Counted from the stretch's first letter, positions 44,726 to 54,586 are shown. The stretch is DNA of 64,000 nt from an uncultured Clostridia bacterium (GCA_947053545.1 CAMRSY010000007.1:1-64000); one strand, 5' to 3'. The notes: generated from the sequence alone by a model not told the origin. A program made the numbers and translations.

Positions 44726-46552
44726 TTATGCGCCGTATTTTGCAATTAGCAATCTTTCCTGTAAATCCCTATTAACTCCTGCGCCGTATTTTGCATTAGC
44801 AAGAGTTTCCCTAAGCTTTTCAAGCTGTACAGCCGAAATAGTAAAAGGCGCTTTATTTCCTTCGTTATTCCATTTAAAGTTTTCTTCTTTCAGAATATGC
44901 GGAGTACTGTTAACGAAATCACTGTCAGTCGGAGTTGAATTTTTGTCACGCTGATATGTACAGTTAACTAACTTATACCCGCCATCAACGGGACGTGACG
45001 TAGTACCTATTACCGTTTTACCGTCGTCGGCATACAAATTGGAGCTACCGCCACTGTCATTGTTTTTAAGCAATGTATTAATACCTCTGAAAATGCAGTT
45101 TTCACCGTAGAAACTACCGCCGTTACCGCAAACTATCCCCTGAGAAACTAACGCGCATTTCCAACTTGAATTTATAGACATTACGTAACTTGCCGCACCT
45201 GAAAGCTGATTGCGGTATGTTAAATATTGCATACTGTCTACTACGCAATTGTACATAACGGCGTTGCCGCCGCGCAATTTTGGCAAACGGTCCTCTAAAT
45301 TTTTAAAATAGCAGTTGGAAAACGAAATTCGTAACGATAAATTCATATCGTAGTCCGAATGCCCGTTTCCACTGTCACCGCATAGAAAACCTTTCTTCTG
45401 CGGAATAGCTAAACCATATAAAATCTGTTCGAACGAGTAATGATCTCTTAAAGCATTATAGTAAGCAAATTTTTTGCCGCCCGCCTGATAATCCTCCTCG
45501 ATACTGCGCATCATTTTATAAAGATAACCGTTTTCGTCGTCGCTACCCGCATTGAATTCACACCAGCTTATATGCAAACCGTTAGAACCGTTTGCGCCGT
45601 ACGGCGCACGAAAGGCTGTGCCTTTCGTATCGTAAACAGGGTTGGAATAGTCAATTTGCCCGTCGTATGACTTGCCGAACGTACAGTGGTCAATCCACAC
45701 ATAACCACAATGCGCAACCTTAAAATAAGCCCAGCCGAACGCATCGTAATCTCCCACTTTCGAGGTTGCTATACTAGAAGAATCTTCCCACTGCCACATT
45801 TCGTCCATCTCGAGGTTTCTGAAAACTACGTTATCACAGCTTAATACGCTGAAACCTGCATGGGTAATTTTTACTCCGCTTTTAGAATAAATTAAAAGAT
45901 TTTTTGTGTTTTCAATTTTAATTTTGGATATGCCGTGTTCTTTATACATATCCGACATCTGAAATGCGGAAACATTACCGCTTTTCCCACGGCAGTAGCT
46001 TTCAACATACGCATGACTTTTATTTTCATCTGCCGCTTTATAGTTTGCGCCTATATGATTGAACCCTAAATCCAAATCATTTGCAATCTCTATAACATGT
46101 ACCTGTCCTTCAGCGGTCAAAGTTTGTTCAACCTTTGAAGATCCTTCATTCCAGCTACTCGTATATTGCCATTTAGCATCCATAATCGCCTGTACAAACT
46201 CGTCGGCTGTGGTAACCGTTCTGTACGCCTCAGTGCCGACATACTGCGAGAAATCGGTTATATTATCTTTTACATATCCGTCCGCAGAAAGATTATTTTT
46301 AGTTTCGTCCGACAGAGCGTTAAACCAATCCCTTGTGTGACCGCATAAATTGCACGTATTTTCGTCCGAACCTCCGTATACATGCGCCCCCGTTTCGTTA
46401 ATCTGGTCGCATTCGGTACAAATTTTAGTATGCGTATTTTCGTCAACCTCGATATAATCGTAAACGTGGTTGTGCGTATCTTTGCTGCCACAACCCGCAA
46501 ACAGAGTGGCGCAGATTAATACGGCAACCGCCGCTGCAATAACTTTTTTCAT
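44726..46552 (-). CDS. Secreted lipoprotein pectate lyase (PL1-like)
   Basis: A 608-residue lipoprotein likely to cut pectin outside the cell by beta-elimination. The lipobox is LFAGC (cysteine near residue 21). A short stretch with two Cys-x2-Cys pairs (CTEC, about 45-50, and CNLCGH, about 70-77) follows, then a right-handed parallel beta-helix with the family motifs VWIDHCTFGKSYDGQIDY and LHISWCEFNAG and the ladder-like SFSNCYFKN repeats. ATG 46552 follows AGGAGGG with good spacing. The cysteine pairs before the lyase domain look like a zinc ribbon. Confidence 0.85.
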   Translation of the reverse strand: MKKVIAAAVAVLICATLFAGCGSKDTHNHVYDYIEVDENTHTKICTECDQINETGAHVYGGSDENTCNLCGHTRDWFNALSDETKNNLSADGYVKDNITDFSQYVGTEAYRTVTTADEFVQAIMDAKWQYTSSWNEGSSKVEQTLTAEGQVHVIEIANDLDLGFNHIGANYKAADENKSHAYVESYCRGKSGNVSAFQMSDMYKEHGISKIKIENTKNLLIYSKSGVKITHAGFSVLSCDNVVFRNLEMDEMWQWEDSSSIATSKVGDYDAFGWAYFKVAHCGYVWIDHCTFGKSYDGQIDYSNPVYDTKGTAFRAPYGANGSNGLHISWCEFNAGSDDENGYLYKMMRSIEEDYQAGGKKFAYYNALRDHYSFEQILYGLAIPQKKGFLCGDSGNGHSDYDMNLSLRISFSNCYFKNLEDRLPKLRGGNAVMYNCVVDSMQYLTYRNQLSGAASYVMSINSSWKCALVSQGIVCGNGGSFYGENCIFRGINTLLKNNDSGGSSNLYADDGKTVIGTTSRPVDGGYKLVNCTYQRDKNSTPTDSDFVNSTPHILKEENFKWNNEGNKAPFTISAVQLEKLRETLANAKYGAGVNRDLQERLLIAKYGA

Positions 46553-46630
46553 TTTATCCCTCCTAACTTTTTTCATAAAAATAATATAATAAATTTAAAT
46601 ATATTTCAAGTATTATTTCATAATTATTAT

Positions 46631-46657
46631 AAAAAAATGCCGCCTAACTAGGCGGCA
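46631..46657 (-). terminator. Terminator after yebC
   Basis: TGCCGCCTA pairs with TAGGCGGCA around two bases; on the minus strand the tail is TTTTTTT. The gene that precedes it on that strand is yebC. Confidence 0.85.
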
Positions 46658-46678
46658 ATCATTAATAATCGGTAAAAT

Positions 46679-47416
46679 TTACTCTTCGTCTTCTTCGGGA
46701 AGCTCTACGTTATGATAAACATTCTGCACGTCGTCTAACTCATCGAGTTTATCCAACATTTTAAGGAACGTAGCGACCTTATCTTCAGGTAAAGTTACGT
46801 AATTTTGCGGAATCATTTTAATATCGGCCTCAAGGAAACTTAACCCCTTTTCCTCGAAATACCTGCGCACTGTCGAAAAACCTTCGGGCGTAGTATAAAC
46901 TTCGTATACGTCGTCCTCGCTTCTGAAATCTTCAGCTTCCGCTTCAAGGCAATATTCCATCATTGTGTCTTCATCGAGTTTTGCCGTCTTTTCTATAACT
47001 ATTAAGCCTTTATTGTCAAACTGAAAACTTACGCAACCGGGTTTACCCATAGCGCCGCCGCATTTCGACATTGTCGAACTTATGTCTCCGCTGGTTCTGT
47101 TTACATTGTCAGTAAGGGTTTTGATAATAACCGCCGAACCGCACACGCCGTATCCTTCGTAAGTAAGCTCCTTATAATCCTTGCCGCTAAGTTCGCCCGC
47201 CGCTTTTGCAATAGACCTTTTTATATTGTCGTTAGGCATATTTGCGGCTTTCGCCTTAGCTATTACGTCGGCTAACTTACTGTTGGTATCTGGGTTGGGA
47301 TTGCTTTTTGCTGCAACCGCCAGCTCTCTGCCAATTTTTGTGAATATAGCGCCGCGCGCCGCGTCGGTTTTACCCTTTTTAGCCTGTATATTGTGCCATT
47401 TACTATGTCCTGACAT
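46679..47416 (-). CDS. yebC: YebC/PmpR family protein
   Basis: A 245-residue protein with the [23 protein letters not shown]-terminus that defines the family, the central [14 protein letters not shown] stretch and the [18 protein letters not shown] region. Members were called transcription regulators, and recent work links them to translation of proline-rich sequences. It lies ten bases downstream of the methyltransferase gene. Confidence 0.95.
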   Translation of the reverse strand: MSGHSKWHNIQAKKGKTDAARGAIFTKIGRELAVAAKSNPNPDTNSKLADVIAKAKAANMPNDNIKRSIAKAAGELSGKDYKELTYEGYGVCGSAVIIKTLTDNVNRTSGDISSTMSKCGGAMGKPGCVSFQFDNKGLIVIEKTAKLDEDTMMEYCLEAEAEDFRSEDDVYEVYTTPEGFSTVRRYFEEKGLSFLEADIKMIPQNYVTLPEDKVATFLKMLDKLDELDDVQNVYHNVELPEEDEE

Positions 47417-47426
47417 AAATTTCTCC

Positions 47427-48149
47427 TTAATTTTTCTTTAAAACATACATTGCGATTGCTGCAGATACGCCGGCGTTTAAACTTTCGCAGGTTTCACGCA
47501 TAGGTATTTTAACGGTAAAATCCGAACGCTGCAAAACCTCACCGCTTACTCCGCCACCCTCATTGCCTATGCACAGACAGAAATTTTCGGGCGGACTAAA
47601 TTTAAAAATATCTTCGCCCGACATATCAGCCGTTATTAACGGAACGCCTTCAAGGGCTTTAAACGCTTCGTCATAACCGCAATCGTACAAGTTGACGTAA
47701 AAGGTACCGCCCATCCCCGCCCGTAAGGCTTTGGGAGAGTACGCGTCCGCGCAATTAATAAGATAAATATCCGAATAACCCGCAGCGTTGGCTGTCCTAA
47801 TAATGGTTCCTATATTCCCTGGGTCCTGCAATCTGTCAAGCAAAAGGCATTTTCCTTTAGGCGGTAAAATACCGTTTATAGGAATTTTTGCAACCGCAAG
47901 CACACCCTGCGGATTTTTTTCGGTTGAAATTTTAGCAAACAACTCGCCGCTTACAACTATTGCGCCGGGATACCTGTCGGAAAAATCTTCGGTACACACA
48001 ATTTGAACCAACTGCATACCCGAAGAAATACATTCTTCAACCGCCTTAGCGCTTTCAACCATAAATTCGTTGTATAATTTACGATATTTTTTTTCGGACA
48101 GCGACGAAATTTTTTTAATTATTGGGTTAGTTTTTGACGTAATAACCAT
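47427..48149 (-). CDS. SPOUT-family 2'-O-ribose rRNA/tRNA methyltransferase
   Basis: A 240-residue TrmH/RlmB-type enzyme using S-adenosylmethionine through a trefoil knot. The N-terminal substrate-binding part ([14 protein letters not shown]) and the knot motifs [31 protein letters not shown] and [13 protein letters not shown] are present. The target position is unknown. Placement beside the ribosomal operon suggests rRNA, which is inference. Confidence 0.9.
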   Translation of the reverse strand: MVITSKTNPIIKKISSLSEKKYRKLYNEFMVESAKAVEECISSGMQLVQIVCTEDFSDRYPGAIVVSGELFAKISTEKNPQGVLAVAKIPINGILPPKGKCLLLDRLQDPGNIGTIIRTANAAGYSDIYLINCADAYSPKALRAGMGGTFYVNLYDCGYDEAFKALEGVPLITADMSGEDIFKFSPPENFCLCIGNEGGGVSGEVLQRSDFTVKIPMRETCESLNAGVSAAIAMYVLKKN

Positions 48150-48177
48150 TTGCGGTTTCCGCTTATAAAAAGTTTTA

Positions 48178-48200
48178 GGGTAGCAATAAACACGCTACCC
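48178..48200 (-). terminator. Terminator of the infC-rpmI-rplT operon
   Basis: GGGTAGC pairs with GCTACCC around nine bases; on the minus strand the following sequence is TAAAACTTTTT. Confidence 0.75.
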
Positions 48201-48215
48201 GAAATAACCTGGTAA

Positions 48216-48566
48216 TTAAACTACCGCCTTTGCCTTTTCTGCAAGAGCCGCGAACGCCGCCGCATCGTTAACCGCAAGTTCGGCCAAAATCTTTCTGTTA
48301 AGATTTATACCCGCAACTTTAAGTCCGTGCATAAATTTTGAATAAGAAAGACCGTTTATTCTTGCCGCAGCATTGATACGGGCTATCCATAACGAACGCA
48401 TATCGCGCTTTCTGAGCCTTCTGCCTACGTAAGCGTAATTTAACGATTTCATTACGGCTTCGCGCGCGATTCTGTAATTTTTCGATTTATTGCCGAAATA
48501 GCCTTTAGCAAGGCGCAATATCTTTCTGCGCTTCTTTAAAGCGTTAACTGTTCTTTTAATACGCAT
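48216..48566 (-). CDS. rplT: Ribosomal protein L20
   Basis: A 116-residue basic 50S protein that also acts as feedback regulator of its own operon in Firmicutes. [33 protein letters not shown] and [17 protein letters not shown] are typical. It follows rpmI by 15 bases. The leader hairpin before infC (49357-49382) is the probable control point. Confidence 0.97.
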   Translation of the reverse strand: MRIKRTVNALKKRRKILRLAKGYFGNKSKNYRIAREAVMKSLNYAYVGRRLRKRDMRSLWIARINAAARINGLSYSKFMHGLKVAGINLNRKILAELAVNDAAAFAALAEKAKAVV

Positions 48567-48581
48567 TTTTTCTTACCTCCG

Positions 48582-48782
48582 TTAAGCCTTATAGGGAATC
48601 ATCGACTTAACAGTCGATTCCTGAGTAGTGGAAACAAGCGTGTTTTGACGCAAATTTCTTTTTCTTTTCCTGTTCTTTGTTTCAGCCTTGTGATTCTTGC
48701 CGCTGTGAGGTCTTTGTACCTTACCGCTTGCTGTCAGCCAAAAACGCTTTTTCGAGCCGCTATGTGATTTCTGTTTAGGCAT
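48582..48782 (-). CDS. rpmI: Ribosomal protein L35
   Basis: A 66-residue basic 50S protein (PKQKSHSGSKKRFWLTASGKVQR). It lies between infC and rplT in the usual order. The C-terminal end (TQESTVKSMIPYKA) is the normal size for the family. Confidence 0.96.
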   Translation of the reverse strand: MPKQKSHSGSKKRFWLTASGKVQRPHSGKNHKAETKNRKRKRNLRQNTLVSTTQESTVKSMIPYKA

Positions 48783-48815
48783 TTTAATGTCCTCCGATGA
48801 AAATTTTCTGATATT

Positions 48816-49328
48816 TTATACCTTTGCAGGCGAAAGCATCATTGTAATATTTCTGCCTTCCGCCGTCGGTTTTTTATCCTGAACCGCTTTTCCGTCCAAT
48901 CCGGTAAAAAAGTCTTCCATAACTTTTACGCCCTGATACGAACGCGAATTTTCCCTTCCCTTCATTCGTATGGAAACTTTTACTTTGTTTCCCGCCTCCA
49001 AAAATTTAAGGCACTGTTTGGTTTTAACCGCAATATCGCCTACGTCGATTGTCATGGATAAACGAATTTCCTTTATTTCAACCATCGTCTGGTTTTTACG
49101 GTTTTCTTTGTCCTTCTTCGACTGCTCGTACTTAAACTTGGAATAATCCATAATTTTACATACGGGCGGAATTGCCGTAGGGGAAATTTTAACGAGGTCC
49201 AACCCCGCGTCGTCGGCAAGCCTTTGCGCCTGCACTACGGGTATAACGCCGACCATAGAGCCGTCCGCCCCGATTACTCTGACCTCTTTGTCCCTTATCG
49301 CCTCGTTGATTTGATAAAACTCTTTTAT
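48816..49328 (-). CDS. infC: Translation initiation factor IF-3, apparent AUA start
   Basis: Selects the initiator tRNA and keeps 30S subunits free. The conserved N-terminal domain (YQINEAIRDKEVRVIGADGS, then MVGVIPVVQAQRLA) extends upstream of the first in-frame ATG (49256), so that ATG cannot be the start. The frame is closed by TAA just ahead, and the only sensible initiator is ATA at 49328, with GAGAGG nine bases upstream, giving 170 residues. E. coli infC also uses a rare start (AUU) for autocontrol through IF3 itself. GTT just before it and a few other codons are possible but less likely. Confidence 0.9.
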   Translation of the reverse strand: MKEFYQINEAIRDKEVRVIGADGSMVGVIPVVQAQRLADDAGLDLVKISPTAIPPVCKIMDYSKFKYEQSKKDKENRKNQTMVEIKEIRLSMTIDVGDIAVKTKQCLKFLEAGNKVKVSIRMKGRENSRSYQGVKVMEDFFTGLDGKAVQDKKPTAEGRNITMMLSPAKV

Positions 49329-49356
49329 AACCTTTTACCTCTCTTAAAATTATAAA

Positions 49357-49382
49357 AACGGGTTACGCAAAAGTAACCCGTT
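49357..49382 (-). terminator. Attenuator hairpin in the infC leader
   Basis: AACGGGTTAC pairs with GTAACCCGTT around six bases, followed on the minus strand by TTTTATAATTTT, between the promoter (49467-49495) and infC. Its 5' arm GGGTTA could pair with TAACCC further up in the leader (near 49446-49451), which would give an antiterminator. This is the arrangement of L20-controlled leaders in Firmicutes. Confidence 0.75.
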
Positions 49383-49466
49383 CATTTAATAATTTCACTT
49401 TTAAATGATTGAGCCGCAACACGATTTGCGTACGGCGAAAGGGGTTATCCTTTGCTTTACTTAAAT

Positions 49467-49495
49467 ATAATAACCAAAACAGATATTTTTGTCAA
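49467..49495 (-). promoter_or_regulatory. Promoter of the infC-rpmI-rplT operon
   Basis: On the minus strand TTGACA (49495-49490), 17 bases, TATTAT (49472-49467). Transcription would begin near 49460, giving a leader of about 130 bases that holds the attenuator. It starts immediately downstream of the thrS stop. Confidence 0.7.
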
Positions 49496-49507
49496 ACGTT
49501 TTAACCG

Positions 49508-51415
49508 TTAAAAATTAACTTTATTTTCAATTTCGCCGATAATCGAGGCAATAAAACAATCTACCGAAACCGTTTCTTTATCCTCTGCGCCGCGTTTGTT
49601 TACGTTTACGGTATTCTCTTCAGCTTCCTTGTCACCGACAACAAGCACATAAGGCACTTTTTCCATCTTCGCTTCGCGGATTTTGTACCCTATTTTCTCG
49701 CTTCTGCCGTCAACCTCGGCACGCACTCCGGCTTCGGCAAGCTTTTTGCACAGCTCGGCGGCGTAATCAGCCGTTCTGTCCGTAATGGGCAAAATTTTAA
49801 CCTGCTTTGGTGCAAGCCATACGGGGAACTTACCTGCAAAATGCTCAATCAATATTCCTATAAACCTTTCAATCGAGCCAAAAATAGCGCGGTGTATCAT
49901 TATGGGGCGGTGTTTTTTACCGTCTTCGCCCACATACTCCAGTTCAAACCGCTGAGGCATCTGAAAATCGAGCTGTATAGTTCCGCACTGCCAGGTTCTG
50001 CCTATGCTATCCTGCAAGTGGAAATCGATTTTAGGTCCGTAAAAAGCGCCGTCGCCTTCGTTGATTTCGTATTCTATCTGCATTTCGTCGAGAGCAGCTT
50101 TCAAAGAAGATGTTGCAAGTTCCCAGTCTTCCGCGCTGCCCATACTGTCTTCGGGGCGGGTTGAAAGTTCAACCTTATATTTAAACCCGAACTGTCTGTA
50201 TATTTTATCGGTTAAACGAACAACCTTTTTTATTTCGTCCGTAATCTGCTCGGGAAGCATAAATATATGAGCGTCGTCCTGAGTGAAACAGCGAACGCGG
50301 AAAAGTCCGTGAAGCTGTCCGCTCTTTTCATGGCGGTGAACAAGCCCCATCTCGGCGACACGCAGCGGCAAATCCTTATAACTGTGCGGTTCTAACTTGT
50401 ACACCAGCATACCGCCGGGGCAGTTCATGGGTTTAACCGCACAGTCCTCGCCGTCTATTTTAGTAGTGTACATATTGTCTTTATAATGTTCCCAGTGCCC
50501 CGAGTTTTCCCAAAGATTGCGGGTTAAAATTATGGGAGTCTGTATTTCCACATAACCTTCCCTGCGGTGTAAGTCGCGCCAATAGTCAACCAAAGTATTT
50601 TTTAATACCATTCCGTTGGGCAGAAAGAAAGGGAAACCTTTGCCTTCGTTTAACAGCGAGAAAAGCTTAAGTTCTTTACCAAGGCGTATATGATCGCGTT
50701 TTTTAGCCTCTTCAAGCATTTCGAAATACGCTTTCATTTCCTCTTTGGTTGCAAAAGCCGTTCCGTAAATGCGGGTAAGCATCTTATTCTTTTCGTCGCC
50801 GCGCCAGTACGCGCCTGCAATGGAAACAAGCTTAAACGCCTTAATCTTACCTGTAGAAGGCAGATGGGGCCCTCGGCACAAATCGGTAAACGTACCTTGT
50901 TTATAAAAAGAAATTACGGAATCTTCCGGCAAATCGTTTATCAGTTCAACTTTATATTTTTCACCGTACTTTGCCATAAGTTTCAAAGCTTCGCCGCGTG
51001 GTAACTCAAAACGTTTTACCGCCGTATTCGATTTTATTATTTTTGCCATTTCGGTTTCTATTTTGGCAAAATCTTCCTGCGTAATGGGCGTATTGAAATC
51101 AATATCGTAATAAAAACCGTTGTCTATTACAGGACCTATTGCAAGATTACAGGTGGGAAATATATTTTTAACCGCCTGCGCCAAAACGTGTGCGCAGGTA
51201 TGTCGGTAAACCTCCAGCCCTTCTTTATCTTTTAAAGTAACTATTTCAAATTTGTCGCCCTCTTTAAGCTCCGCGCTTAAATCAAGCAATTTGCCGTTCA
51301 CCTTGGCGGCAACAGCCGCGCGCGCCAGGCCTTCGGAAATTGCCGTAGCCGCGTTAAAGCAGGTTGCACCCTCCGGTAAAGCCAATTTGTCGCCGTTTTT
51401 TAAAATGATTTCCAT
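49508..51415 (-). CDS. thrS: Threonyl-tRNA synthetase
   Basis: Charges tRNA-Thr. The 635-residue enzyme contains the TGS domain (residues 1-60), the editing domain with HTCAHVLAQAVK and the second zinc-like motif TDLCRGPHLPSTG, the class II catalytic core (MNCPGGMLVYK, zinc ligands, HRHEKSGQLHGLFRVR) and the anticodon-binding domain. ATG 51415 follows AAGGAGAAC with correct spacing. Expression is controlled by the T-box upstream. Confidence 0.97.
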   Translation of the reverse strand: MEIILKNGDKLALPEGATCFNAATAISEGLARAAVAAKVNGKLLDLSAELKEGDKFEIVTLKDKEGLEVYRHTCAHVLAQAVKNIFPTCNLAIGPVIDNGFYYDIDFNTPITQEDFAKIETEMAKIIKSNTAVKRFELPRGEALKLMAKYGEKYKVELINDLPEDSVISFYKQGTFTDLCRGPHLPSTGKIKAFKLVSIAGAYWRGDEKNKMLTRIYGTAFATKEEMKAYFEMLEEAKKRDHIRLGKELKLFSLLNEGKGFPFFLPNGMVLKNTLVDYWRDLHRREGYVEIQTPIILTRNLWENSGHWEHYKDNMYTTKIDGEDCAVKPMNCPGGMLVYKLEPHSYKDLPLRVAEMGLVHRHEKSGQLHGLFRVRCFTQDDAHIFMLPEQITDEIKKVVRLTDKIYRQFGFKYKVELSTRPEDSMGSAEDWELATSSLKAALDEMQIEYEINEGDGAFYGPKIDFHLQDSIGRTWQCGTIQLDFQMPQRFELEYVGEDGKKHRPIMIHRAIFGSIERFIGILIEHFAGKFPVWLAPKQVKILPITDRTADYAAELCKKLAEAGVRAEVDGRSEKIGYKIREAKMEKVPYVLVVGDKEAEENTVNVNKRGAEDKETVSVDCFIASIIGEIENKVNF

Positions 51416-51439
51416 ATTTGTTCTCCTTAACAAAATAAA

Positions 51440-51660
51440 AAAGCCTTAAATTCAAGCACACTGCTGAATTTAAGGACGCAAATTCTTCTTTGCGCGGTTC
51501 CACCCTAATTGCCGAAATCGACCGCTCTTTTCCCTTGCTCATATAACTGTTAAGTGGTTTCCCGTTATCCATCGGAATAAGCGCTTCACAGCAAACGCGC
51601 TCTCTCTGAAAAACCTAAGGCGGTACTTGTCTTACTTACACGGCAAGTAAATATTTGATT
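51440..51660 (-). promoter_or_regulatory. T-box leader of thrS (threonine)
   Basis: The T-box sequence AGGGTGGAACCGCG is exact (51506-51493 on the minus strand). It is followed by the terminator stem CCTTAAATTCA / TGAATTTAAGG (51444-51475) with a TTTTTTATTTTG tail. Upstream, the stem I region is long and a candidate specifier ACC (Thr) occurs in GGGAAACCACTT. Uncharged tRNA-Thr is expected to favour the antiterminator. Confidence 0.92.
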
Positions 51661-51666
51661 TTCTTT

Positions 51667-51695
51667 ATATTAGTATAATTTAACGCGAATGTCAA
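51667..51695 (-). promoter_or_regulatory. Promoter of thrS
   Basis: On the minus strand TTGACA (51695-51690), 17 bases, TAATAT (51672-51667), giving a start near 51660, the beginning of the T-box leader. Confidence 0.7.
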
Positions 51696-51726
51696 CGACT
51701 TTACCCGCCAAAACGCAAAAATTTAA

Positions 51727-51755
51727 TTGCCAAAAATTATATAACTATGTATAAT
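51727..51755 (+). promoter_or_regulatory. Promoter of leuS
   Basis: TTGCCA, 17 bases, TATAAT. The start would be near 51762, leaving a leader of about 26 bases with AAGGA ahead of ATG 51788, so leuS has no T-box. Confidence 0.65.
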
Positions 51756-51787
51756 GAATATCAAATATAATTTTCAAGGAAAAATTT

Positions 51788-54196
51788 ATGCCTTACACAA
51801 ACTTTACGGAAATCGAAAAAAAATGGGCGGCTTATTGGGAGAAAAACAAGACATTCCACACCGATTTGCGCGATTTTTCCAAACCTAAATACTACGTTTT
51901 GGATATGTTCCCCTACCCTTCGGGCGCGGGCTTGCACGTGGGGCACCCCGAAGGCTACACGGCAACCGACGTTATAGCGCGTATGAAGCGTATGCAGGGC
52001 TACAACGTTTTGCACCCCATCGGCTTCGACAGTTTCGGTTTGCCCGCCGAGCAGTATGCAATAAAGACTGGCAACCACCCCGGCGGCTTTACCGAGGAAA
52101 ATATTAAAAACTTTACCAAACAGCTTAAAATGTTAGGATTTACCTACGACTGGGAGCAGACCGTTTCAACCTGCGACCCTTCTTACTATAAATGGACGCA
52201 GTGGATATTTAAGCAACTTGTTAAAGAGGGGCTTGCCCGCTATGTTGAAACGCCCGTAAACTGGTGCGAAGAACTGGGTACGGTGCTTGCAAACGACGAA
52301 ATTATCGACGGTAAAAGCGAACGCGGCGGCTACCCCGTCGTTCGCAAAAATATGAAGCAGTGGGTAATAGATATACAAAAGTACGCCGACCGACTGCTCG
52401 AAGGTTTGGACGAACTCGATTGGAGCGAGTCATCGAAAGCGGCTCAACGCAATTGGATAGGCAAATCGGTGGGCGCAAAAATCGACTTTGCCGTTGACGG
52501 TACAAACGAAACTTTCACCGTATTCACCACACGTTGCGACACGCTTTTCGGCGTTACCTACTGCGTGCTTGCACCCGAACACCAACTTGTAGACAAAATT
52601 ACCACCGCCGAACAGAAAAACGTTGTTGAAGCCTACAAAGCGGCTTGCGCAAGCAAATCGGAGCTCGAAAGAACCGAACTCAACAAGGAAAAGACGGGCG
52701 CGTTTACCGGCGCGTATGCCATAAACCCCGCAAACGGCAACAAGATTCCCGTTTATATTTCCGACTATGTGCTTACCACTTACGGCACGGGCGCGATTAT
52801 GGCGGTGCCCGCTCACGACACTCGCGACTGGGAATTTGCAAAAAAATTCGATTTGCCCATAATTCCCGTACTCGAAGGCGGCAACGTTGAAAAAGAAGCG
52901 TTTACGGAGGACGGCTTGCACGTAAACAGCGGATTTATGGATAGTATGAACAAGCAGGAAGCGATTGCCGCAATGCTTGAATGGCTTGAAAAGAACGGCT
53001 GCGGCAAAAAAGCTGTAAGCTATAAACTGCGTGAATGGATATTTGCCCGCCAACGCTATTGGGGAGAACCTCTGCCCGTAGTGCATCTCGAAAACGGCGA
53101 GGACGTGTTGCTTGCCGACGAAGAACTGCCGCTGATTCTGCCCGAAATGGACGATTATAACGCGCACGGCGGCAACGCGCCACTGGAAAACGCCAAAGAT
53201 TGGGTAAACGTTGAAATAAACGGCGTTAAGGGCAAGCGCGAAACCACGACTATGCCCGGCTCGGCAGGTTCAAGCTGGTACTTTTTAAGATACTGCGACC
53301 CGAACAACGACAGCGTTTTTGCCGACTACGAACTTATGAAATATTGGCTTCCCGTAGACTTTTACTGCGGCGGAAAGGAGCACCTCGTAGGGCATTTGCT
53401 ATACTCCCGCTTCTGGATGAATTTTCTTTTCGATAAGGGGCTTGTTCCCTGCAAAGAACCGTTTAAAAAGCTCTTCCACCAGGGAATGATTTTGGGCGAA
53501 AATGGCGAAAAGATGTCTAAATCTTTGGGAAACGTTATAAATCCCGACGATATTGTGCGCGACTACGGCGCCGACGTTCTAAGAATGTATGAAATGTTTA
53601 TGGGTCCCGTAGCAGATACAAAGCCTTGGAACACCGCCAATATCGAGGGCGTAAAGAAATTTATTGACAGAATACACAGACTTTACTTCGAGAGCGACGT
53701 AATAAGCGCAACGCCGAACAAAAACCTTGAAAGGTTATACAACCAAACCGTTAAAAAGGTTGGCGAAGATTATCTGTCATTGAAAGTTAATACGGCAATT
53801 TCGCAAATGATGATTTTTGTAAACGCCGTATATAAGGAAATAGGCGAAGGCAGAAAGTTCCCCCTGGAATACGCCGAAGGACTTATAAAGCTACTCAACC
53901 CCGTAATACCGTTTATCACGGAAGAAATATGGACTACAGTCCTCGGACATTCGGGAACCATTGCCTACGAAAGTTGGCCCGAATACGACGAAAACAAATG
54001 CGGCGAAGACGCTTTTGAATATGCCGTGCAGATTAACAGCCGAATTAAATGCAAGAAATCTTATCCCGCCGACTATAACGCCAAACAAATAGAAGATTTG
54101 ATAAAATCCGACGACGAAATTATTGCTCTGCTTGAGGATAAGCCGATTAAAAAACTTATCGTAGTACCCAAGAGGTTAATAAATATTATTGTATAA
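51788..54196 (+). CDS. leuS: Leucyl-tRNA synthetase
   Basis: Charges tRNA-Leu. The 802-residue class Ia enzyme shows the HIGH-type motif HVGHPEG (about residue 50), the connective-peptide editing domain ([16 protein letters not shown]), the catalytic KMSKS lysine in [11 protein letters not shown] (about 575-585) and the anticodon-binding helices. The length and domain order are the bacterial standard. Codons are GC-richer than in the following region. It is divergent from thrS and ends the chromosomal core of this window. Confidence 0.97.
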   Translation: MPYTNFTEIEKKWAAYWEKNKTFHTDLRDFSKPKYYVLDMFPYPSGAGLHVGHPEGYTATDVIARMKRMQGYNVLHPIGFDSFGLPAEQYAIKTGNHPGGFTEENIKNFTKQLKMLGFTYDWEQTVSTCDPSYYKWTQWIFKQLVKEGLARYVETPVNWCEELGTVLANDEIIDGKSERGGYPVVRKNMKQWVIDIQKYADRLLEGLDELDWSESSKAAQRNWIGKSVGAKIDFAVDGTNETFTVFTTRCDTLFGVTYCVLAPEHQLVDKITTAEQKNVVEAYKAACASKSELERTELNKEKTGAFTGAYAINPANGNKIPVYISDYVLTTYGTGAIMAVPAHDTRDWEFAKKFDLPIIPVLEGGNVEKEAFTEDGLHVNSGFMDSMNKQEAIAAMLEWLEKNGCGKKAVSYKLREWIFARQRYWGEPLPVVHLENGEDVLLADEELPLILPEMDDYNAHGGNAPLENAKDWVNVEINGVKGKRETTTMPGSAGSSWYFLRYCDPNNDSVFADYELMKYWLPVDFYCGGKEHLVGHLLYSRFWMNFLFDKGLVPCKEPFKKLFHQGMILGENGEKMSKSLGNVINPDDIVRDYGADVLRMYEMFMGPVADTKPWNTANIEGVKKFIDRIHRLYFESDVISATPNKNLERLYNQTVKKVGEDYLSLKVNTAISQMMIFVNAVYKEIGEGRKFPLEYAEGLIKLLNPVIPFITEEIWTTVLGHSGTIAYESWPEYDENKCGEDAFEYAVQINSRIKCKKSYPADYNAKQIEDLIKSDDEIIALLEDKPIKKLIVVPKRLINIIV

Positions 54197-54374
54197 TATG
54201 TAAAAGAACGAAAATCGATATTGCAGGTATATTTGTATCAATTTTATACGCTATACTCTTCTCCATTTCTGTTTATATTATATGAGAATTAGTTTATAAA
54301 TTTCTGCGGATTAAATACAACTGCACAAACTACCATTTTTGCTCTCATTAAAACACAAAAAATATTGAATTATA

Positions 54375-54404
54375 AAACTGCGAGCCGCATACGGCTCGCA
54401 GTTT
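54375..54404 (+). terminator. Terminator after leuS
   Basis: AAACTGCGAGCCG pairs perfectly with CGGCTCGCAGTTT around CATA. It works in both directions by its A and T runs. Confidence 0.88.
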
Positions 54405-54522
54405 CCACAACTAAATATCATCTAATGCTTATATCCGGTTATATACCGTATGCCACATATGAAAACAAACAACGGTATCACTTGCGTTTTACACAACAAA
54501 ATTATTTAACTTTCGTAATTAG

Positions 54523-54559
54523 AAATACCGCGCTATGAAATTATCATAGCGCGGTATTT
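54523..54559 (-). terminator. 16-bp hairpin behind a tRNA 3' fragment
   Basis: AAATACCGCGCTATGA pairs with TCATAGCGCGGTATTT around five bases. On the minus strand the stem begins directly after the CCA of the tRNA fragment at 54559-54586, as tRNA terminators often do. Confidence 0.75.
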
Positions 54560-54586
54560 GGTGCACTCAACAGGAGTTGAAGCTGA
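54559..54586 (-). other. tRNA 3'-end fragment, probable attachment site of an integrated element
   Basis: On the minus strand the sequence reads T-arm (loop TTCAACT, stem partner CCTGT), then acceptor 3' strand, an A, and CCA. Compared with a standard T-arm, position 53 is C in place of G, and upstream the anticodon and D-arms do not fold and no matching acceptor 5' strand is found. A tRNA cut in the T-arm, with a terminator kept behind it, is what an integrase leaves at the far end of an element when the tRNA is rebuilt at the other end. The full tRNA is not in the window. Confidence 0.5.

Noticed and set aside
49251..49256. IF3 starting at ATG 49256
   Set aside because: It would remove the conserved first 24 residues of the IF3 N-terminal domain, which are clearly encoded upstream in the same frame.
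51700..51787. T-box ahead of leuS
   Set aside because: A good promoter puts the transcript start about 26 bases before the ATG; no T-box sequence or terminator is present on the plus strand.
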